A stretch of DNA of 64,000 nt from Acetispira formosa (nom. nud.) (lineage in GTDB: Bacteria; Desulfobacterota; Desulfarculia; Adiutricales; Adiutricaceae), in assembly GCA_023525915.1 (NCBI GenBank), contig CP026657.1:1302001-1366000 (forward strand). Direction: 5' to 3'. The notes under the pieces are model-generated. The model did no database searches, was not told the origin of the DNA, and saw nothing but the letters and a program-made list of their open reading frames with translations. The first letter of the stretch is position 1, and every line of letters begins with the position of its first letter. Position numbers and translations under genes: made by a program. Shown here in pieces: positions 44,049 to 52,557 of this stretch.

Positions 44049-45038
44049 ATGTCGCCAAAAGCAAAAGCCATTCTCTATCTGTTGACGGCCGCTCTAATCT
44101 GGGGCTGTTCCTATCCCATTGGCCGGGCCGCCCTGGAGCATCTGACTCCACTGGCCTACAGCAGCCTCAGATTTATGTTCGGTACCCTTTCACTTGTGCC
44201 TTTGGCCCTGCGCTGGCGACGGCGTCCGGCCCCTATGGCCTACAGCGGCAATGTTTCGCCGAATTTGTGGCTCTGGGGCGGCATGCTCAGCGGGTTGTGC
44301 CTGAGCATCGGCTCAATTTTGCAGCTCTCCGGCCTGGCCCAGAGTTCGGCCGGGAAAGTTGGCTTCATCACCACCCTCTATGTATCAATGGTGCCGGTCT
44401 TGGCTTTCGTGATCGGCTATGTTCCCAGAATGCTGATCCTGGCCGGGCTGGGCGTCGGGCTGGTGGGGTTGTATCTGCTGACCGGCGGGGCCAGCGGCCT
44501 CGGCAAGAGTGAGGGGCTGGTTCTGGTGGCCGATGTTTTCTGGGCCACCCAGGTTCTCATCACCGGCCGTTTCGCGGCCCGGGTCAACACCTGGCTGTTT
44601 TCGCTGGCCCAAGCCATGACCAGCTCGGCCATAACTCTGACCCTGGCCTTTTCCTTTGACCAGATGCCCTCCTGGCCGGTATTCATCCAGACTCTGCCTT
44701 ACACCATGTGGGGCATTTTGTCAGTGGGCGTGGCCTACACCTGCCAGACCATTGCCCAGCGCACCATTTCGTCAACCTCGGCCGCCCTGGTTTTTCCGCT
44801 TCAGTCGGTCATCGGTGCGGTGGCCGGAATGGTCTTCCTTGGCGAGCACATGAGCCAAAGGATGATGGTCGGCGCGGCCATAATTATCATCGGCTGCATC
44901 GTGGCCCAGTTCGCCCGTGAATCGAGCCGGGTCGAGCCCGATCATCGCCATTGGAAAAAACTCCTGATGGCCCGGATTGCCCTGGGAGTGACTATCGGCC
45001 TTGGGGCGGCCGGGACTCTGGTTTGGTCCCTGACCTGA
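44049..45038 (+). CDS. EamA/DMT family permease
   Basis: 329 aa, about ten membrane helices, with the paired EamA repeats ALIWGCSYPIGRAALEHLTP, AYSSLRFMFGTLSLVPLAL, SSAGKVGFITTLYVSMVPVL and SSTSAALVFPLQSVIGAVAG. It is closely similar in plan to the gene at 42986. A C-terminal cytoplasmic segment and an eleventh helix (LLMARIALGVTIGLGAAGTL) extend it. It ends at a strong terminator. Export of a small metabolite is the family role; the substrate is not known. Confidence 0.9.
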   Translation: MSPKAKAILYLLTAALIWGCSYPIGRAALEHLTPLAYSSLRFMFGTLSLVPLALRWRRRPAPMAYSGNVSPNLWLWGGMLSGLCLSIGSILQLSGLAQSSAGKVGFITTLYVSMVPVLAFVIGYVPRMLILAGLGVGLVGLYLLTGGASGLGKSEGLVLVADVFWATQVLITGRFAARVNTWLFSLAQAMTSSAITLTLAFSFDQMPSWPVFIQTLPYTMWGILSVGVAYTCQTIAQRTISSTSAALVFPLQSVIGAVAGMVFLGEHMSQRMMVGAAIIIIGCIVAQFARESSRVEPDHRHWKKLLMARIALGVTIGLGAAGTLVWSLT

Positions 45039-45044
45039 AGCGGC

Positions 45045-45083
45045 AACGGGGCCGGGTATAAAAGCCCGGCCCCGTTAGTTTTT
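45045..45083 (+). terminator. Rho-independent terminator
   Basis: A perfect 12-bp stem, AACGGGGCCGGG (45045-45056) with CCCGGCCCCGTT (45065-45076), is followed by TAGTTTTT. It lies 7 bases after the second EamA gene of the pair. Confidence 0.9.
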
Positions 45084-45124
45084 GACGGATGTCTGCCGGA
45101 TATCCGGCGATATTGGGAAAAGTC

Positions 45125-45208
45125 GCGGCCGTGTCCCGACCGAATCATCAGCGTGCTTTCCGTGCGCGACTACGGTCCGCCCATTTCGCTCCAGCCGGGA
45201 CGCGGCCG
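45125..45208. repeat. GC-rich long hairpin
   Basis: GCGGCCGTGTCCCG near 45125-45138 is opposed to CGGGACGCGGCCGC near 45196-45209, with a loop of about 57 nt. It resembles the hairpin repeats elsewhere in layout but shares no loop sequence with them that I can see. Confidence 0.5.
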
Positions 45209-45311
45209 CGGCCTCTCCCCCCCACCATCATATTATGTAACTATTCCATTTTTTATTTAGAGGATACCAGAATCAATGAAACGTGTCAATAAAAATAAAT
45301 TTTTGTGTTTA

Positions 45312-45770
45312 TTAAAATGAAAATGAATTGACATGCTTTGGAGATTTATCTTCCATTGAATCAAGTATTTTTTCCAGGTTTGGATGATTGCCCAATATGG
45401 TCATGAACATGGCTTCATTGCCTTCGACATAAAGTATGCCGGTTGCATCCATTTTTTTATCGCCATATTTGTAGGCGAAAGTGTAGCCGCCGTCTTCAGT
45501 TGCCGCCGGAGCCTCGCCGCCGCATTGGCTGGAAAACTCTCCGGCCAGGGTTTCGCCGCTTTTACCTTCATCGGGTGCGAATGTCATCACCAGACCGGAC
45601 TTGCTGTCCGGGGACATGATGGTTACGGAGCCATCGGCGACCTTGGTATTCCAGCCGTTGGGAATATCGGCCGTGAAGCGCCCGAGATCTGTGACGGTTG
45701 CAGCGGCTGGAATAGAAAGCCCCAGGCAAACCATAGCGGCGGTCAGCATAGATGAAATTTTCATTATCAT
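45312..45770 (-). CDS. Secreted small protein, paralog of the next gene
   Basis: 152 aa from ATG 45770. A signal peptide (MIMKISSMLTAAMVCLGLSI, cleaved near PAAA) is followed by a domain with FTADIPNGWNTKVADGSVTI, DSKSGLVMTFAPDEG, LAGEFSSQCGG and YTFAYKYGDKKMDATGILYV. The plan 'short beta domain with IPNGW' is shared with the gene at 45846 (INIPNTWSYSEEGD), so they are paralogs in tandem. I do not recognise the family; the IP.gW motif recalls small periplasmic proteins of unknown function. Confidence 0.78.
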   Translation of the reverse strand: MIMKISSMLTAAMVCLGLSIPAAATVTDLGRFTADIPNGWNTKVADGSVTIMSPDSKSGLVMTFAPDEGKSGETLAGEFSSQCGGEAPAATEDGGYTFAYKYGDKKMDATGILYVEGNEAMFMTILGNHPNLEKILDSMEDKSPKHVNSFSF

Positions 45771-45845
45771 AATATCTCGCATCTATTGGTTTTGTAATTA
45801 TATACAAATCTTTGATACAAGCGTCTGGCGCTTCGGTGGTGAAAA

Positions 45846-46280
45846 TTAATCCGTCATGGTCACTGAGTTCAGGATATACGGCAGTTCCGGGTGTTTTTCT
45901 CCAACAATAACGAGCAGGAAGATGCTGTCCATCTTGGGATCGGCCTGGGAGATTATGACATGGGCTTCGGCCCCCACGTCATTTTTATATTCGAACTGAA
46001 AAGTGCCGGCCCCGTTGGCCGACGGTGTGGTGCCGTTATAGGTTTTGGAGAAAGCGGCGGCGAATTCTTTCAGGTTTTGTCCTTGGGGCAGTTTGTCGGG
46101 TGAGAAGACCAGAATTGACGAATTGTCTTTAGCCGCGACGCTCACCATGTCGCCTTCTTCAGAGTAGCTCCAGGTATTGGGGATGTTGATGGAAAAGTGC
46201 TTAAAGTTGACAACATCAGCCCAAATTGGGTTTGAGCAGAGCAGGCTTAAAACGAAAGCTATAAAAAAAGTGATACGCAC
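45846..46280 (-). CDS. Secreted small protein, paralog of the preceding gene
   Basis: 144 aa from GTG 46280, with GGGTGA 5 bases upstream. A signal peptide (FFIAFVLSLLCSNPIWA) precedes FKHFSINIPNTWSYSEEGDM, NSSILVFSPDKLPQGQNLKE, FAAAFSKTYNG and FQFEYKNDVGAEAHVIISQA. Residue spacing follows the 45312 gene throughout, including a C-terminal VGEKHPELPYILNSV versus LGNHPNLEKILDSM. Both are likely periplasmic; function unknown. The two stops and starts are spaced about 75 bases apart. Confidence 0.78.
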   Translation of the reverse strand: MRITFFIAFVLSLLCSNPIWADVVNFKHFSINIPNTWSYSEEGDMVSVAAKDNSSILVFSPDKLPQGQNLKEFAAAFSKTYNGTTPSANGAGTFQFEYKNDVGAEAHVIISQADPKMDSIFLLVIVGEKHPELPYILNSVTMTD

Positions 46281-46374
46281 AAGTTCACCCGCGCTATGGA
46301 AATTAAAATATTATCATACCATAAAATGCGGCAAAGATAAAATCAGGAGCTATATGGGAGCAGAGCAATCGCGT

Positions 46375-46625
46375 GTGATTGGCACAGGTAAAAGCAGGAG
46401 GGCTTATGATAAAGAACCACCAACAGTCACCCTTCCAAACGCGGACACTGACCAGGCCGGGCGGGCGAAAACTTTTATGAAAGGCACTGTAAGTCGCTCG
46501 TAATTTTGCTCCCCGGACGGGTACGGGCAATCAAACCTCTTATGAAGCCACCCGGCCGGGAATCAGAGAAAATTACGAGCGACGTCAGAAATTTTTTCGC
46601 CCGCCCGGCCGAGTTTTATCTTTGT
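46375..46625. repeat. Composite hairpin element (family C), locus 1
   Basis: A long hairpin (46455-46610) has arms GGCCGGGCGGGCG / CGCCCGCCCGGCC and GTCGCTCGTAATTTT / AAAATTACGAGCGAC, with a loop of about 65 nt containing GCTCCCCGGACGGGTACGG. To its left lies the linker sequence of the composite (46379-46454), but the second hairpin that occupies this place at 48361-48512 is reduced to GCAGGAGGGCT. It looks like an empty site. The rest of the gap (46626-46867) shows nothing I can name. Confidence 0.85.
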
Positions 46626-46867
46626 CCACTCAAGCGATTACCATTACATGCTCTTCCGCCGGAACGCTCTCTAAACTATATGGCCAAGGTGGCCCGTTCC
46701 TTCGAGTTTTTGGTCAAAACTTGTGCTGAATCATCACAGCGCTTTCATTTTAATCCTACCGATCACAATATGGTATTCTACAGTATAATTTATCAAAACA
46801 AACGGCCGAAGAGGGGGCGGCAATTGTCTGCTGACCCCTCAGCAATAGTCAGGATACGAGTCTGAAG

Positions 46868-48046
46868 CTATTTTTTGGCCAGCTTCAGGGCCTGATCGAG
46901 ATCGTCGATTAAATCATCAACATCCTCAATGCCGACTGAAAGGCGAACCTGCCCCTCAAAGATGCTGACGGCCGCCCTCTCTTCCAGGGTCATGTCAAAA
47001 TGGCTCATGGTCGGCGAATGCTGGATCAGGGAATCCACATTGCCCAGGCTGGTGGCCAGGCTGAACACTTTCACGTTGTTCATGACAGTTCTCACCGCAT
47101 CGGTGCCGCCTTTGATATCAGCGCTCATCATGCCGGAAAAGCCGCGCATCTGCTTTTTGGCCGTCTGGTGTCCGGGGTTTGATTCCAGGCCGGGGTAATA
47201 AACCTTTTCGATCATTTCATGGCCTTCCAGAAACCTGGCCACCTTCATGGCGTTTTCGCAGTGGCGTTCCATTCTGACGGCCAGAGTTTTCAGGCCCTGC
47301 TGAACCAGCCAGGCGTCGAAAGGAGACAGCACCGTGCCGAAGCACTGGAGGAAAGGCATGCGGCAGCGGTCAATGAAAGCTTTTTTGCCGGCCACTATGC
47401 CCGCCACGGCCGTGCCGTGTCCGCAGAGATATTTGGTGGCGCTGTGCACCACCACATCCGCCCCCAGAACCAGCGGATTCTGGAGATAGGGGGAAGCGAA
47501 AGTGCTGTCCACCACCAGATTTATGCCCTCATGCTGGTGGGCGATTTTGGCGATTTCTTCTATATCGCTTATTTTGAGCGTCGGGTTGGCCGGGGTCTCC
47601 ACATAGATGACCTTGGTGTTGGGGCGTATGGCCTCGGCCACCTTATTGGGATCAGTGGTGTCCACGATAGTGTAGCTGACTCCGAAATCAGGCAGAATTT
47701 TGGTGAAAAGCGCGAAGGAACAGCCGTAAATAACATCACCGAAGATGATGTGGTCCCCGGCCTTGACCTGGCTGATGACCGCGTTGGAAATGGCTCCCAG
47801 GCCGCTGCTGAGGCCCAGAGCCGCTTCGGCCTCTTCCAGGCTGGCGATCTTTTCTTCCAGCTCGGCCACTGTGGGGCTGCCGAAACGGGAATAAACGAAA
47901 CCCTGATCGATATTCTGATTAAGCCGCACGGCTTCATCAAAGTCAGGCAGCACATAAGTGGAGGTCTGGTAAATAGGGCTGACATGGGCGCCGGTGCGCG
48001 GATCATGTTTTTGGGCGGCGTGTATGACCGCGGTGTTCATTTTCAT
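46868..48046 (-). CDS. Cys/Met metabolism PLP enzyme, methionine gamma-lyase-like
   Basis: 392 aa from ATG 48046, with AGGAG 8 bases upstream. The motifs are QGFVYSRFGSPTVAELEEKI, LSSGLGAISNAV, VVDSTFASPYLQNPLVLGAD and the PLP lysine in VVHSATKYLCGHG. Cys109 in VIYGCSFALF matches the cysteine that marks methionine gamma-lyases rather than cystathionine gamma-synthase. Possible reactions are methionine to methanethiol and 2-oxobutyrate, or O-acetylhomoserine sulfhydrylation. The divergent metX-metW operon makes O-acetylhomoserine, which favours a methionine-cycle role. Family call is secure; the reaction is not. Confidence 0.9.
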   Translation of the reverse strand: MKMNTAVIHAAQKHDPRTGAHVSPIYQTSTYVLPDFDEAVRLNQNIDQGFVYSRFGSPTVAELEEKIASLEEAEAALGLSSGLGAISNAVISQVKAGDHIIFGDVIYGCSFALFTKILPDFGVSYTIVDTTDPNKVAEAIRPNTKVIYVETPANPTLKISDIEEIAKIAHQHEGINLVVDSTFASPYLQNPLVLGADVVVHSATKYLCGHGTAVAGIVAGKKAFIDRCRMPFLQCFGTVLSPFDAWLVQQGLKTLAVRMERHCENAMKVARFLEGHEMIEKVYYPGLESNPGHQTAKKQMRGFSGMMSADIKGGTDAVRTVMNNVKVFSLATSLGNVDSLIQHSPTMSHFDMTLEERAAVSIFEGQVRLSVGIEDVDDLIDDLDQALKLAKK

Positions 48047-48345
48047 GATTAATCTCCTGATTCCAGTTTGCCGGCTGACGGGCAGCCCCGTTTCCGCATT
48101 ATTGATAAAGTGGACGGTTACACATAGAAATGGCGGCGCTTTTACACACCACCGTCAATTGGATGCCTGATTGCGACCGGAAACCCCAGGCGCAAAAAAA
48201 GACCACACTACCCAGTGGTGCGGCCGTTGTATCAAAAGGGTGTTTCAAACACCTTTTCAGATTTAACCACAACCGGAGATTTACGTCAAGGGGGTCTGGC
48301 CGTTCCGGCCCGGGCCGAAATTTCCAGGAATGCCGCGTGTGATCG

Positions 48346-48745
48346 GCAAAGGTAAAACCCGGAGGGCGGGGCGGTGAGATATCTCCATAGTGGCCCCCGA
48401 TTTTTCTCTTATTCCCGGCCGGGTAGCTTCATCGGCATTCTGTTTGTCCGTACCCGTCCGGGGAGCAAAAATCGTGGTCCCCTCTGGAGAAATCTCACCG
48501 CCCCGCCCTCCTGGACATGGTCGGCTCATGACAAAAAGCCCCCAACCATCACCCCACCCAAATACCGACACTGACCAGGCCGGGCGGGCGAAAAATTTTC
48601 TGTAAGTCGCTCGTAATTTTGCTCCCCGGACGGGTACGGGCAAACAAAATGCCGCAGAAGCCACCCGGCCGGGAATACGAGAAAATTACGAGCGACGTCA
48701 GAAATTTTTTCGCCCGCCCGGCCGGGTTTTACCGTTGCCGTTTTC
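48346..48745. repeat. Composite hairpin element (family C), locus 2
   Basis: Two long hairpins lie side by side, joined by a linker of about 65 bases. The first (48361-48512) has outer arms GGAGGGCGGGGCGGTGAGAT / ATCTCACCGCCCCGCCCTCC. The second (48578-48723) has the GGCCGGGCGGGCG / TCGCTCGTAATTTT arms. Their loops are the same sequence in opposite orientation, although the stems are unrelated. The DNA from 48047 to 48345 holds no gene and no motif I can name. Confidence 0.88.
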
Positions 48746-48778
48746 AAACGCCGGTCCCGCTGATATTCCAGGCTAATA

Positions 48779-48807
48779 TGGACAAATGCGGCAAACCCGG
48801 ATATAAT
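48779..48807 (+). promoter_or_regulatory. Promoter of metX
   Basis: TGGACA (48779-48784), a 17-base spacer and TATAAT (48802-48807). Transcription would begin about 30 bases before the metX start. No known SAM riboswitch is apparent in this short leader. Confidence 0.65.
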
Positions 48808-48845
48808 ATAAAGTTGCACATTTGTGAAGAAGAGGCATTAGTTAT

Positions 48846-50039
48846 ATGAGTGTTGACGGACCATCCGAAAAGCCGGTCCACGGCCCAGATCATCCGCAGT
48901 CGGTGGGACATGTCCAGCCGCGGAAGGCGGTGTTTTTTGAAAGCGGACCGCCGCTGAAACTGGAAGCCGGCGGCTGCCTGGCTCCGGTGGAAATCGAATT
49001 CGAAACCTATGGCCACCTCAACCCGGAGCGGGATAACGCCATTTTCATATGCCATGCCCTCACGGGCGACGCCCACGCGGCCGGGTGGGATTCCAACCCC
49101 CTCGGCCCGCTGCGTTCCTATCGCAAGAACAAGCCCGGTTGGTGGGATGAAGTCATCGGCCCAGGCAAACCCATTGATACCCGCCATTTCTTCGTCATTT
49201 GTGCCAACGTCATCGGCAGTTGCTACGGCAGCACCGGGCCTCTGTCCATAAACCCGGAAACCGGCCAGCCTTACGGTCTGTCCTTCCCGGTGGTCACCGT
49301 CGGTGATTGGGCGCGGCTTCATATGATGCTTCTGGATCATCTGGGCATAGATTCGCTTTACGCGGTGGTGGGCGGATCGGTCGGCGGCCAGCAGGCCCTG
49401 GAAATAGCTCTGGGCTGGCCGGAACGGGTCCGCCGCCTGATTATTCTTTCCGCCGGCTACCGCATTACCGCCCAGGGGCTGGGCTTTAATTCCGTGGCCC
49501 GGCACGCCATTGTCAACGATCCCAATTTCAACGGCGGCCACTATTACAGCGGCCAGCCGCCGCTGATGGGGCTGGCGGCCGCACGAATGCTGGCCCATAT
49601 CACCTACCTCTCCGAAGAGAGCATGGGCCATAAATTCGGCCGCCGTCTTCAGGACAAGAGCCAGCCGGACTTCACCCTGACCGGGGTGGAATTCGAAGTG
49701 GAAAGCTATTTGAAACACCAGGGCGAAAGTTTCGTTCAACGCTATGACCCCAACAGCTATCTATACATCACCAGGGCCATGGACTACTACGACGCGTCCC
49801 TCCGCACCGACGGCGACCTGACCCGGGCGGCGGCACTGCTCCAGGCCAAAACCATGGTGGTGTCGTTTTCCTCGGACTGGCTGTTTCCGCCGGAACTCTG
49901 CCGTGAGCTGGTCTCGGCCATGTGCCGGGCCGGGCGGGCGGTCACCTATGTGGATATTCCCTCACGCTACGGCCATGACGCTTTTCTGGTGGAAACCGAA
50001 ACCGTCAGTCGCCTGATAGACAGCTTTCTGCGTCATTGA
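48846..50039 (+). CDS. metX: Homoserine O-acetyltransferase
   Basis: 397 aa, alpha/beta hydrolase fold. FETYGHLNPERDNAIFICHA, LTGDAHAAGWD and the nucleophile region VVGGSVGGQQALEIALGWPE are family marks; the usual GGSMGG is GGSVGG here. SSDWLFPPE and SRYGHDAFLVE carry the Asp and His of the triad. It activates homoserine for methionine synthesis. metW follows by 14 bases, as is usual. A ribosome site (AAGAGG) is rather far from the ATG at 48846. Confidence 0.95.
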   Translation: MSVDGPSEKPVHGPDHPQSVGHVQPRKAVFFESGPPLKLEAGGCLAPVEIEFETYGHLNPERDNAIFICHALTGDAHAAGWDSNPLGPLRSYRKNKPGWWDEVIGPGKPIDTRHFFVICANVIGSCYGSTGPLSINPETGQPYGLSFPVVTVGDWARLHMMLLDHLGIDSLYAVVGGSVGGQQALEIALGWPERVRRLIILSAGYRITAQGLGFNSVARHAIVNDPNFNGGHYYSGQPPLMGLAAARMLAHITYLSEESMGHKFGRRLQDKSQPDFTLTGVEFEVESYLKHQGESFVQRYDPNSYLYITRAMDYYDASLRTDGDLTRAAALLQAKTMVVSFSSDWLFPPELCRELVSAMCRAGRAVTYVDIPSRYGHDAFLVETETVSRLIDSFLRH

Positions 50040-50053
50040 CGGAGGATATGGAA

Positions 50054-50842
50054 ATGAGCAAAAACGGTCCTCCCACTTTAAAAGAACCTTTTAGCGGCGC
50101 ACCGAAAACCTGCCCTGAACAGGCGATTGACAGTGCGAGCCAGGGTGTCGTCAACCCACTCAGCACCTTCGCAGCCGAGAATTTTGACGCCTCCATGGTA
50201 GCCAAGCTCATGGAGCTGATGGCCTCCTATGAGGCCGCCCCCAACCTCATGGGGCGCTGGCAGGATCAGGTCATTCTGGATGAAATTCCCAAAAACTCGT
50301 CTGTCCTGGATTTAGGCTGCGGCGACGGCGAGCTGCTGGCCCAGTTGATTCGGGTGCTGGATGTGCGCGGCCAGGGCGTGGAACTGGACCCGCTGGCAGT
50401 GATGAACTCAATCGATCGCGGCGTTCCGGTTCTGAACATCGACCTTGACCACGGTTTAGGCGATTTCGCAGACCAGAGCTTTGACTACGTCATTCTGGAA
50501 AGCACCCTTCAGACTCTTAAAGCCCCCATGACCCTCATGAAGGAAATGCTGCGGGTCGGCCGACGAGGCATCGTGTCCTTTCCGAACTTCGGCCACTGGC
50601 GGGTGAGGTTTGATCTGGCCATGCGCGGCAGAATGCCCAGAACCAAGGGGCTGCCTTACGGCTGGCACGATACCCCCAACATCCACCTTTTCACCCTGGC
50701 TGATTTTCTGGATTGGACCGACTCACACGACGTGAAAGTCACCAGTGCCCTGGGGCTGACCGACGGCCGGGTTCACAGCCTGACCCGTGAAGACAACCTG
50801 ACGGTTGAGGAAGCCCTCTTGTTTCTGGAATCCGCCAACTGA
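50054..50842 (+). CDS. metW: Methionine biosynthesis protein MetW with N-terminal extension carrying a repeat
   Basis: 262 aa from ATG 50054, which has GGAGG at 8 bases; an ATG at 50048 is too close to it. The MetW SAM-fold domain starts at about residue 75 with LMGRWQDQVILDEIPKNSS, VLDLGCGDGELLAQLIRVLD, GVELDPLAVMNSIDRGVPVL, LDHGLGDFADQSFDYVILES, TLQTLKAP and VSFPNFGHWRVRFDLAMRGR. MetW works with MetX; most MetW proteins are about 190-200 aa, so roughly 60 extra residues stand before the domain. A 57-bp repeat (50094-50150) encodes about 19 of these in frame. The extension has low sequence similarity to anything I know. Confidence 0.92.
   Translation: MSKNGPPTLKEPFSGAPKTCPEQAIDSASQGVVNPLSTFAAENFDASMVAKLMELMASYEAAPNLMGRWQDQVILDEIPKNSSVLDLGCGDGELLAQLIRVLDVRGQGVELDPLAVMNSIDRGVPVLNIDLDHGLGDFADQSFDYVILESTLQTLKAPMTLMKEMLRVGRRGIVSFPNFGHWRVRFDLAMRGRMPRTKGLPYGWHDTPNIHLFTLADFLDWTDSHDVKVTSALGLTDGRVHSLTREDNLTVEEALLFLESAN
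50094..50150 (+). repeat. 57-bp element (family F), copy 3, inside metW
   Basis: It starts GCGGCGCAC, contains AACCTGCCCTGAACAG and CAGTGCG, and ends GGTGTCG. It is read in a different phase from copy 1: codons run AGC GGC GCA CCG AAA ACC TGC CCT GAA CAG. No stop occurs in the phase used. Confidence 0.82.
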
Positions 50843-50873
50843 ATTTTTCGCAATATATAACAAGGCCAAAATT

Positions 50874-52532
50874 ATGAAACACATGCTTAGAAAAAAAATC
50901 TCCGACGCACTGACCGCCCTGGCCCAGAAGGAAGGGCTGGAGGGCTTTGATATTTCCCGAAATTTTGTGGTGGAAGAGCCGCGCGACGCCAAGCACGGGC
51001 ACCTGGCCACCAACGCGGCCATGACCACTTCAAAAGTGTTCCGCAAAAAACCGGCCGATCTGGCTGACCTGATTATGGCCGGCATTGATAACAGCGAAGG
51101 CTGGATTGAGCGGATGGAAAAGGCTGGTCCCGGTTTCATCAATTTCACCCTCAGCTTGAAATGGTGGGCCGAAGCCCTGGGCGGACTCCTGGCCGCCGGT
51201 GACAGCTTTGGCCGTGGCGAAACCAAGAATCGCAAAGTCATGGTGGAGTTTGTCTCGGCCAACCCCACCGGGCCTCTGCATGTCGGCCACGGCCGGGGGG
51301 CGGCCATTGGCGACGCGCTGGCCAGGGTCATGGAATACGCAGGGTTTGAGGTCGTCCGCGAATACTATATCAATGACGCGGGCCGCCAGATGCGTATCCT
51401 GGGCGCTTCAGTCTATGCCAGACTGCTGGAATTGAGCGGTTCCGCCGAACCTTTCCCGGAAGATCATTATCGCGGCGAATATATCAAGGATTTGGCCAAA
51501 GAAGTCTGGGACGAAAAAGGCCCGGCCATTCTTTCCCGCCCGCGCGAAGAAGTGGAAGCCGAGTTGACCGATTTCGCGGAAAAGCGGATCTTGAACGGCA
51601 TTAAAGAGGATCTGGCCGCTTTCCGGGTTCAGCATGAAGTCTGGTTCCGGGAAACGACGCTGTATAAGGACGGGCTGGTGCCCAAGGCCCTGGCCGACCT
51701 CAAAGCGCGTGATCAGCTTTATGAAAAAGACGGAGCCCTATGGTTCCGTTCCGAAGCCCTTGGCGACGACAAGGATCGGGTGCTCATCAAATCCAGCGGC
51801 GACCAGACCTATTTCGCGGCCGACATCGCCTATCACTGGAATAAGTATGATCGCGGCTTTGATCAGATTATCGATGTTCTGGGGGCCGATCATCACGGCT
51901 ATGTGCAGCGCTTGAAATCAGCGGTGAAAGCGTTCGGGCGGGACCCGGAAACGCTGAATGTGCTTCTGGTGCAATTGGTCAGTCTGATCAAAGAGGGCAA
52001 AGTAGTGGCCATGAGCACCAGGGCGGGCGAGTTCGTGACGCTCCGCGAAGTGGTTGACGAAGTCGGGGCCGACGCGGCCCGCTTCATCTTCCTGACCCGC
52101 AGCCCGGATAGTCCCCTGGATTTCGATATCGATCTGGCCAAGAGCCAGACCAAGGACAATCCGGTCTATTATGTGCAGTATGTGGGGGCGCGCATCAACA
52201 GTATTTTGAAGAGCGCGGCCGAAGCCGGCCTGCCCGTGGATGGCCCTGCCGATCTGTCACTTCTGGTCGAACCGGAAGAAGTGGCCCTGATAAAACACCT
52301 GACCACTTTCCCGGATCTGATTCAATCAGCCGCCGCTCATCAGGAGCCGCACCACCTGACCTCATACCTGAGCAGTCTGGCCCGGCTGTTCCACCATTAT
52401 TACAGCCGCCACCGCATTGCGGCCGACGACCCGAAACTGGCGGCCGCGCGGCTGACTTTGGCCCGCGCCATCCGGGGCATGGTGCGGCGGGGCTTAAACC
52501 TTCTGGGTGTTGAATCGCCAGACAGCATGTGA
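50874..52532 (+). CDS. argS: Arginyl-tRNA synthetase
   Basis: 552 aa from ATG 50874. Class I signatures are SANPTGPLHVGHGRGAAIGD (HIGH as HVGHG), VREYYINDAGRQM, ADIAYHWNKYDRGF, DVLGADHHGYVQRLKSAVKA and a KMSKS-like position KVVAMSTRAGEFVTLREVVD, followed by the anticodon-binding DALR domain ending LLGVESPDSM. It charges tRNA-Arg. It follows metW by 31 bases in the same direction, so it shares the metX transcript. Confidence 0.97.
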   Translation: MKHMLRKKISDALTALAQKEGLEGFDISRNFVVEEPRDAKHGHLATNAAMTTSKVFRKKPADLADLIMAGIDNSEGWIERMEKAGPGFINFTLSLKWWAEALGGLLAAGDSFGRGETKNRKVMVEFVSANPTGPLHVGHGRGAAIGDALARVMEYAGFEVVREYYINDAGRQMRILGASVYARLLELSGSAEPFPEDHYRGEYIKDLAKEVWDEKGPAILSRPREEVEAELTDFAEKRILNGIKEDLAAFRVQHEVWFRETTLYKDGLVPKALADLKARDQLYEKDGALWFRSEALGDDKDRVLIKSSGDQTYFAADIAYHWNKYDRGFDQIIDVLGADHHGYVQRLKSAVKAFGRDPETLNVLLVQLVSLIKEGKVVAMSTRAGEFVTLREVVDEVGADAARFIFLTRSPDSPLDFDIDLAKSQTKDNPVYYVQYVGARINSILKSAAEAGLPVDGPADLSLLVEPEEVALIKHLTTFPDLIQSAAAHQEPHHLTSYLSSLARLFHHYYSRHRIAADDPKLAAARLTLARAIRGMVRRGLNLLGVESPDSM

Positions 52533-52557
52533 CAACCACCGGCCGGGAGAGAAAATA

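Noticed and set aside
48724-48845. SAM riboswitch before metX
   Set aside because: The leader from the likely start site is only about 30 bases and no SAM riboswitch motif is visible.
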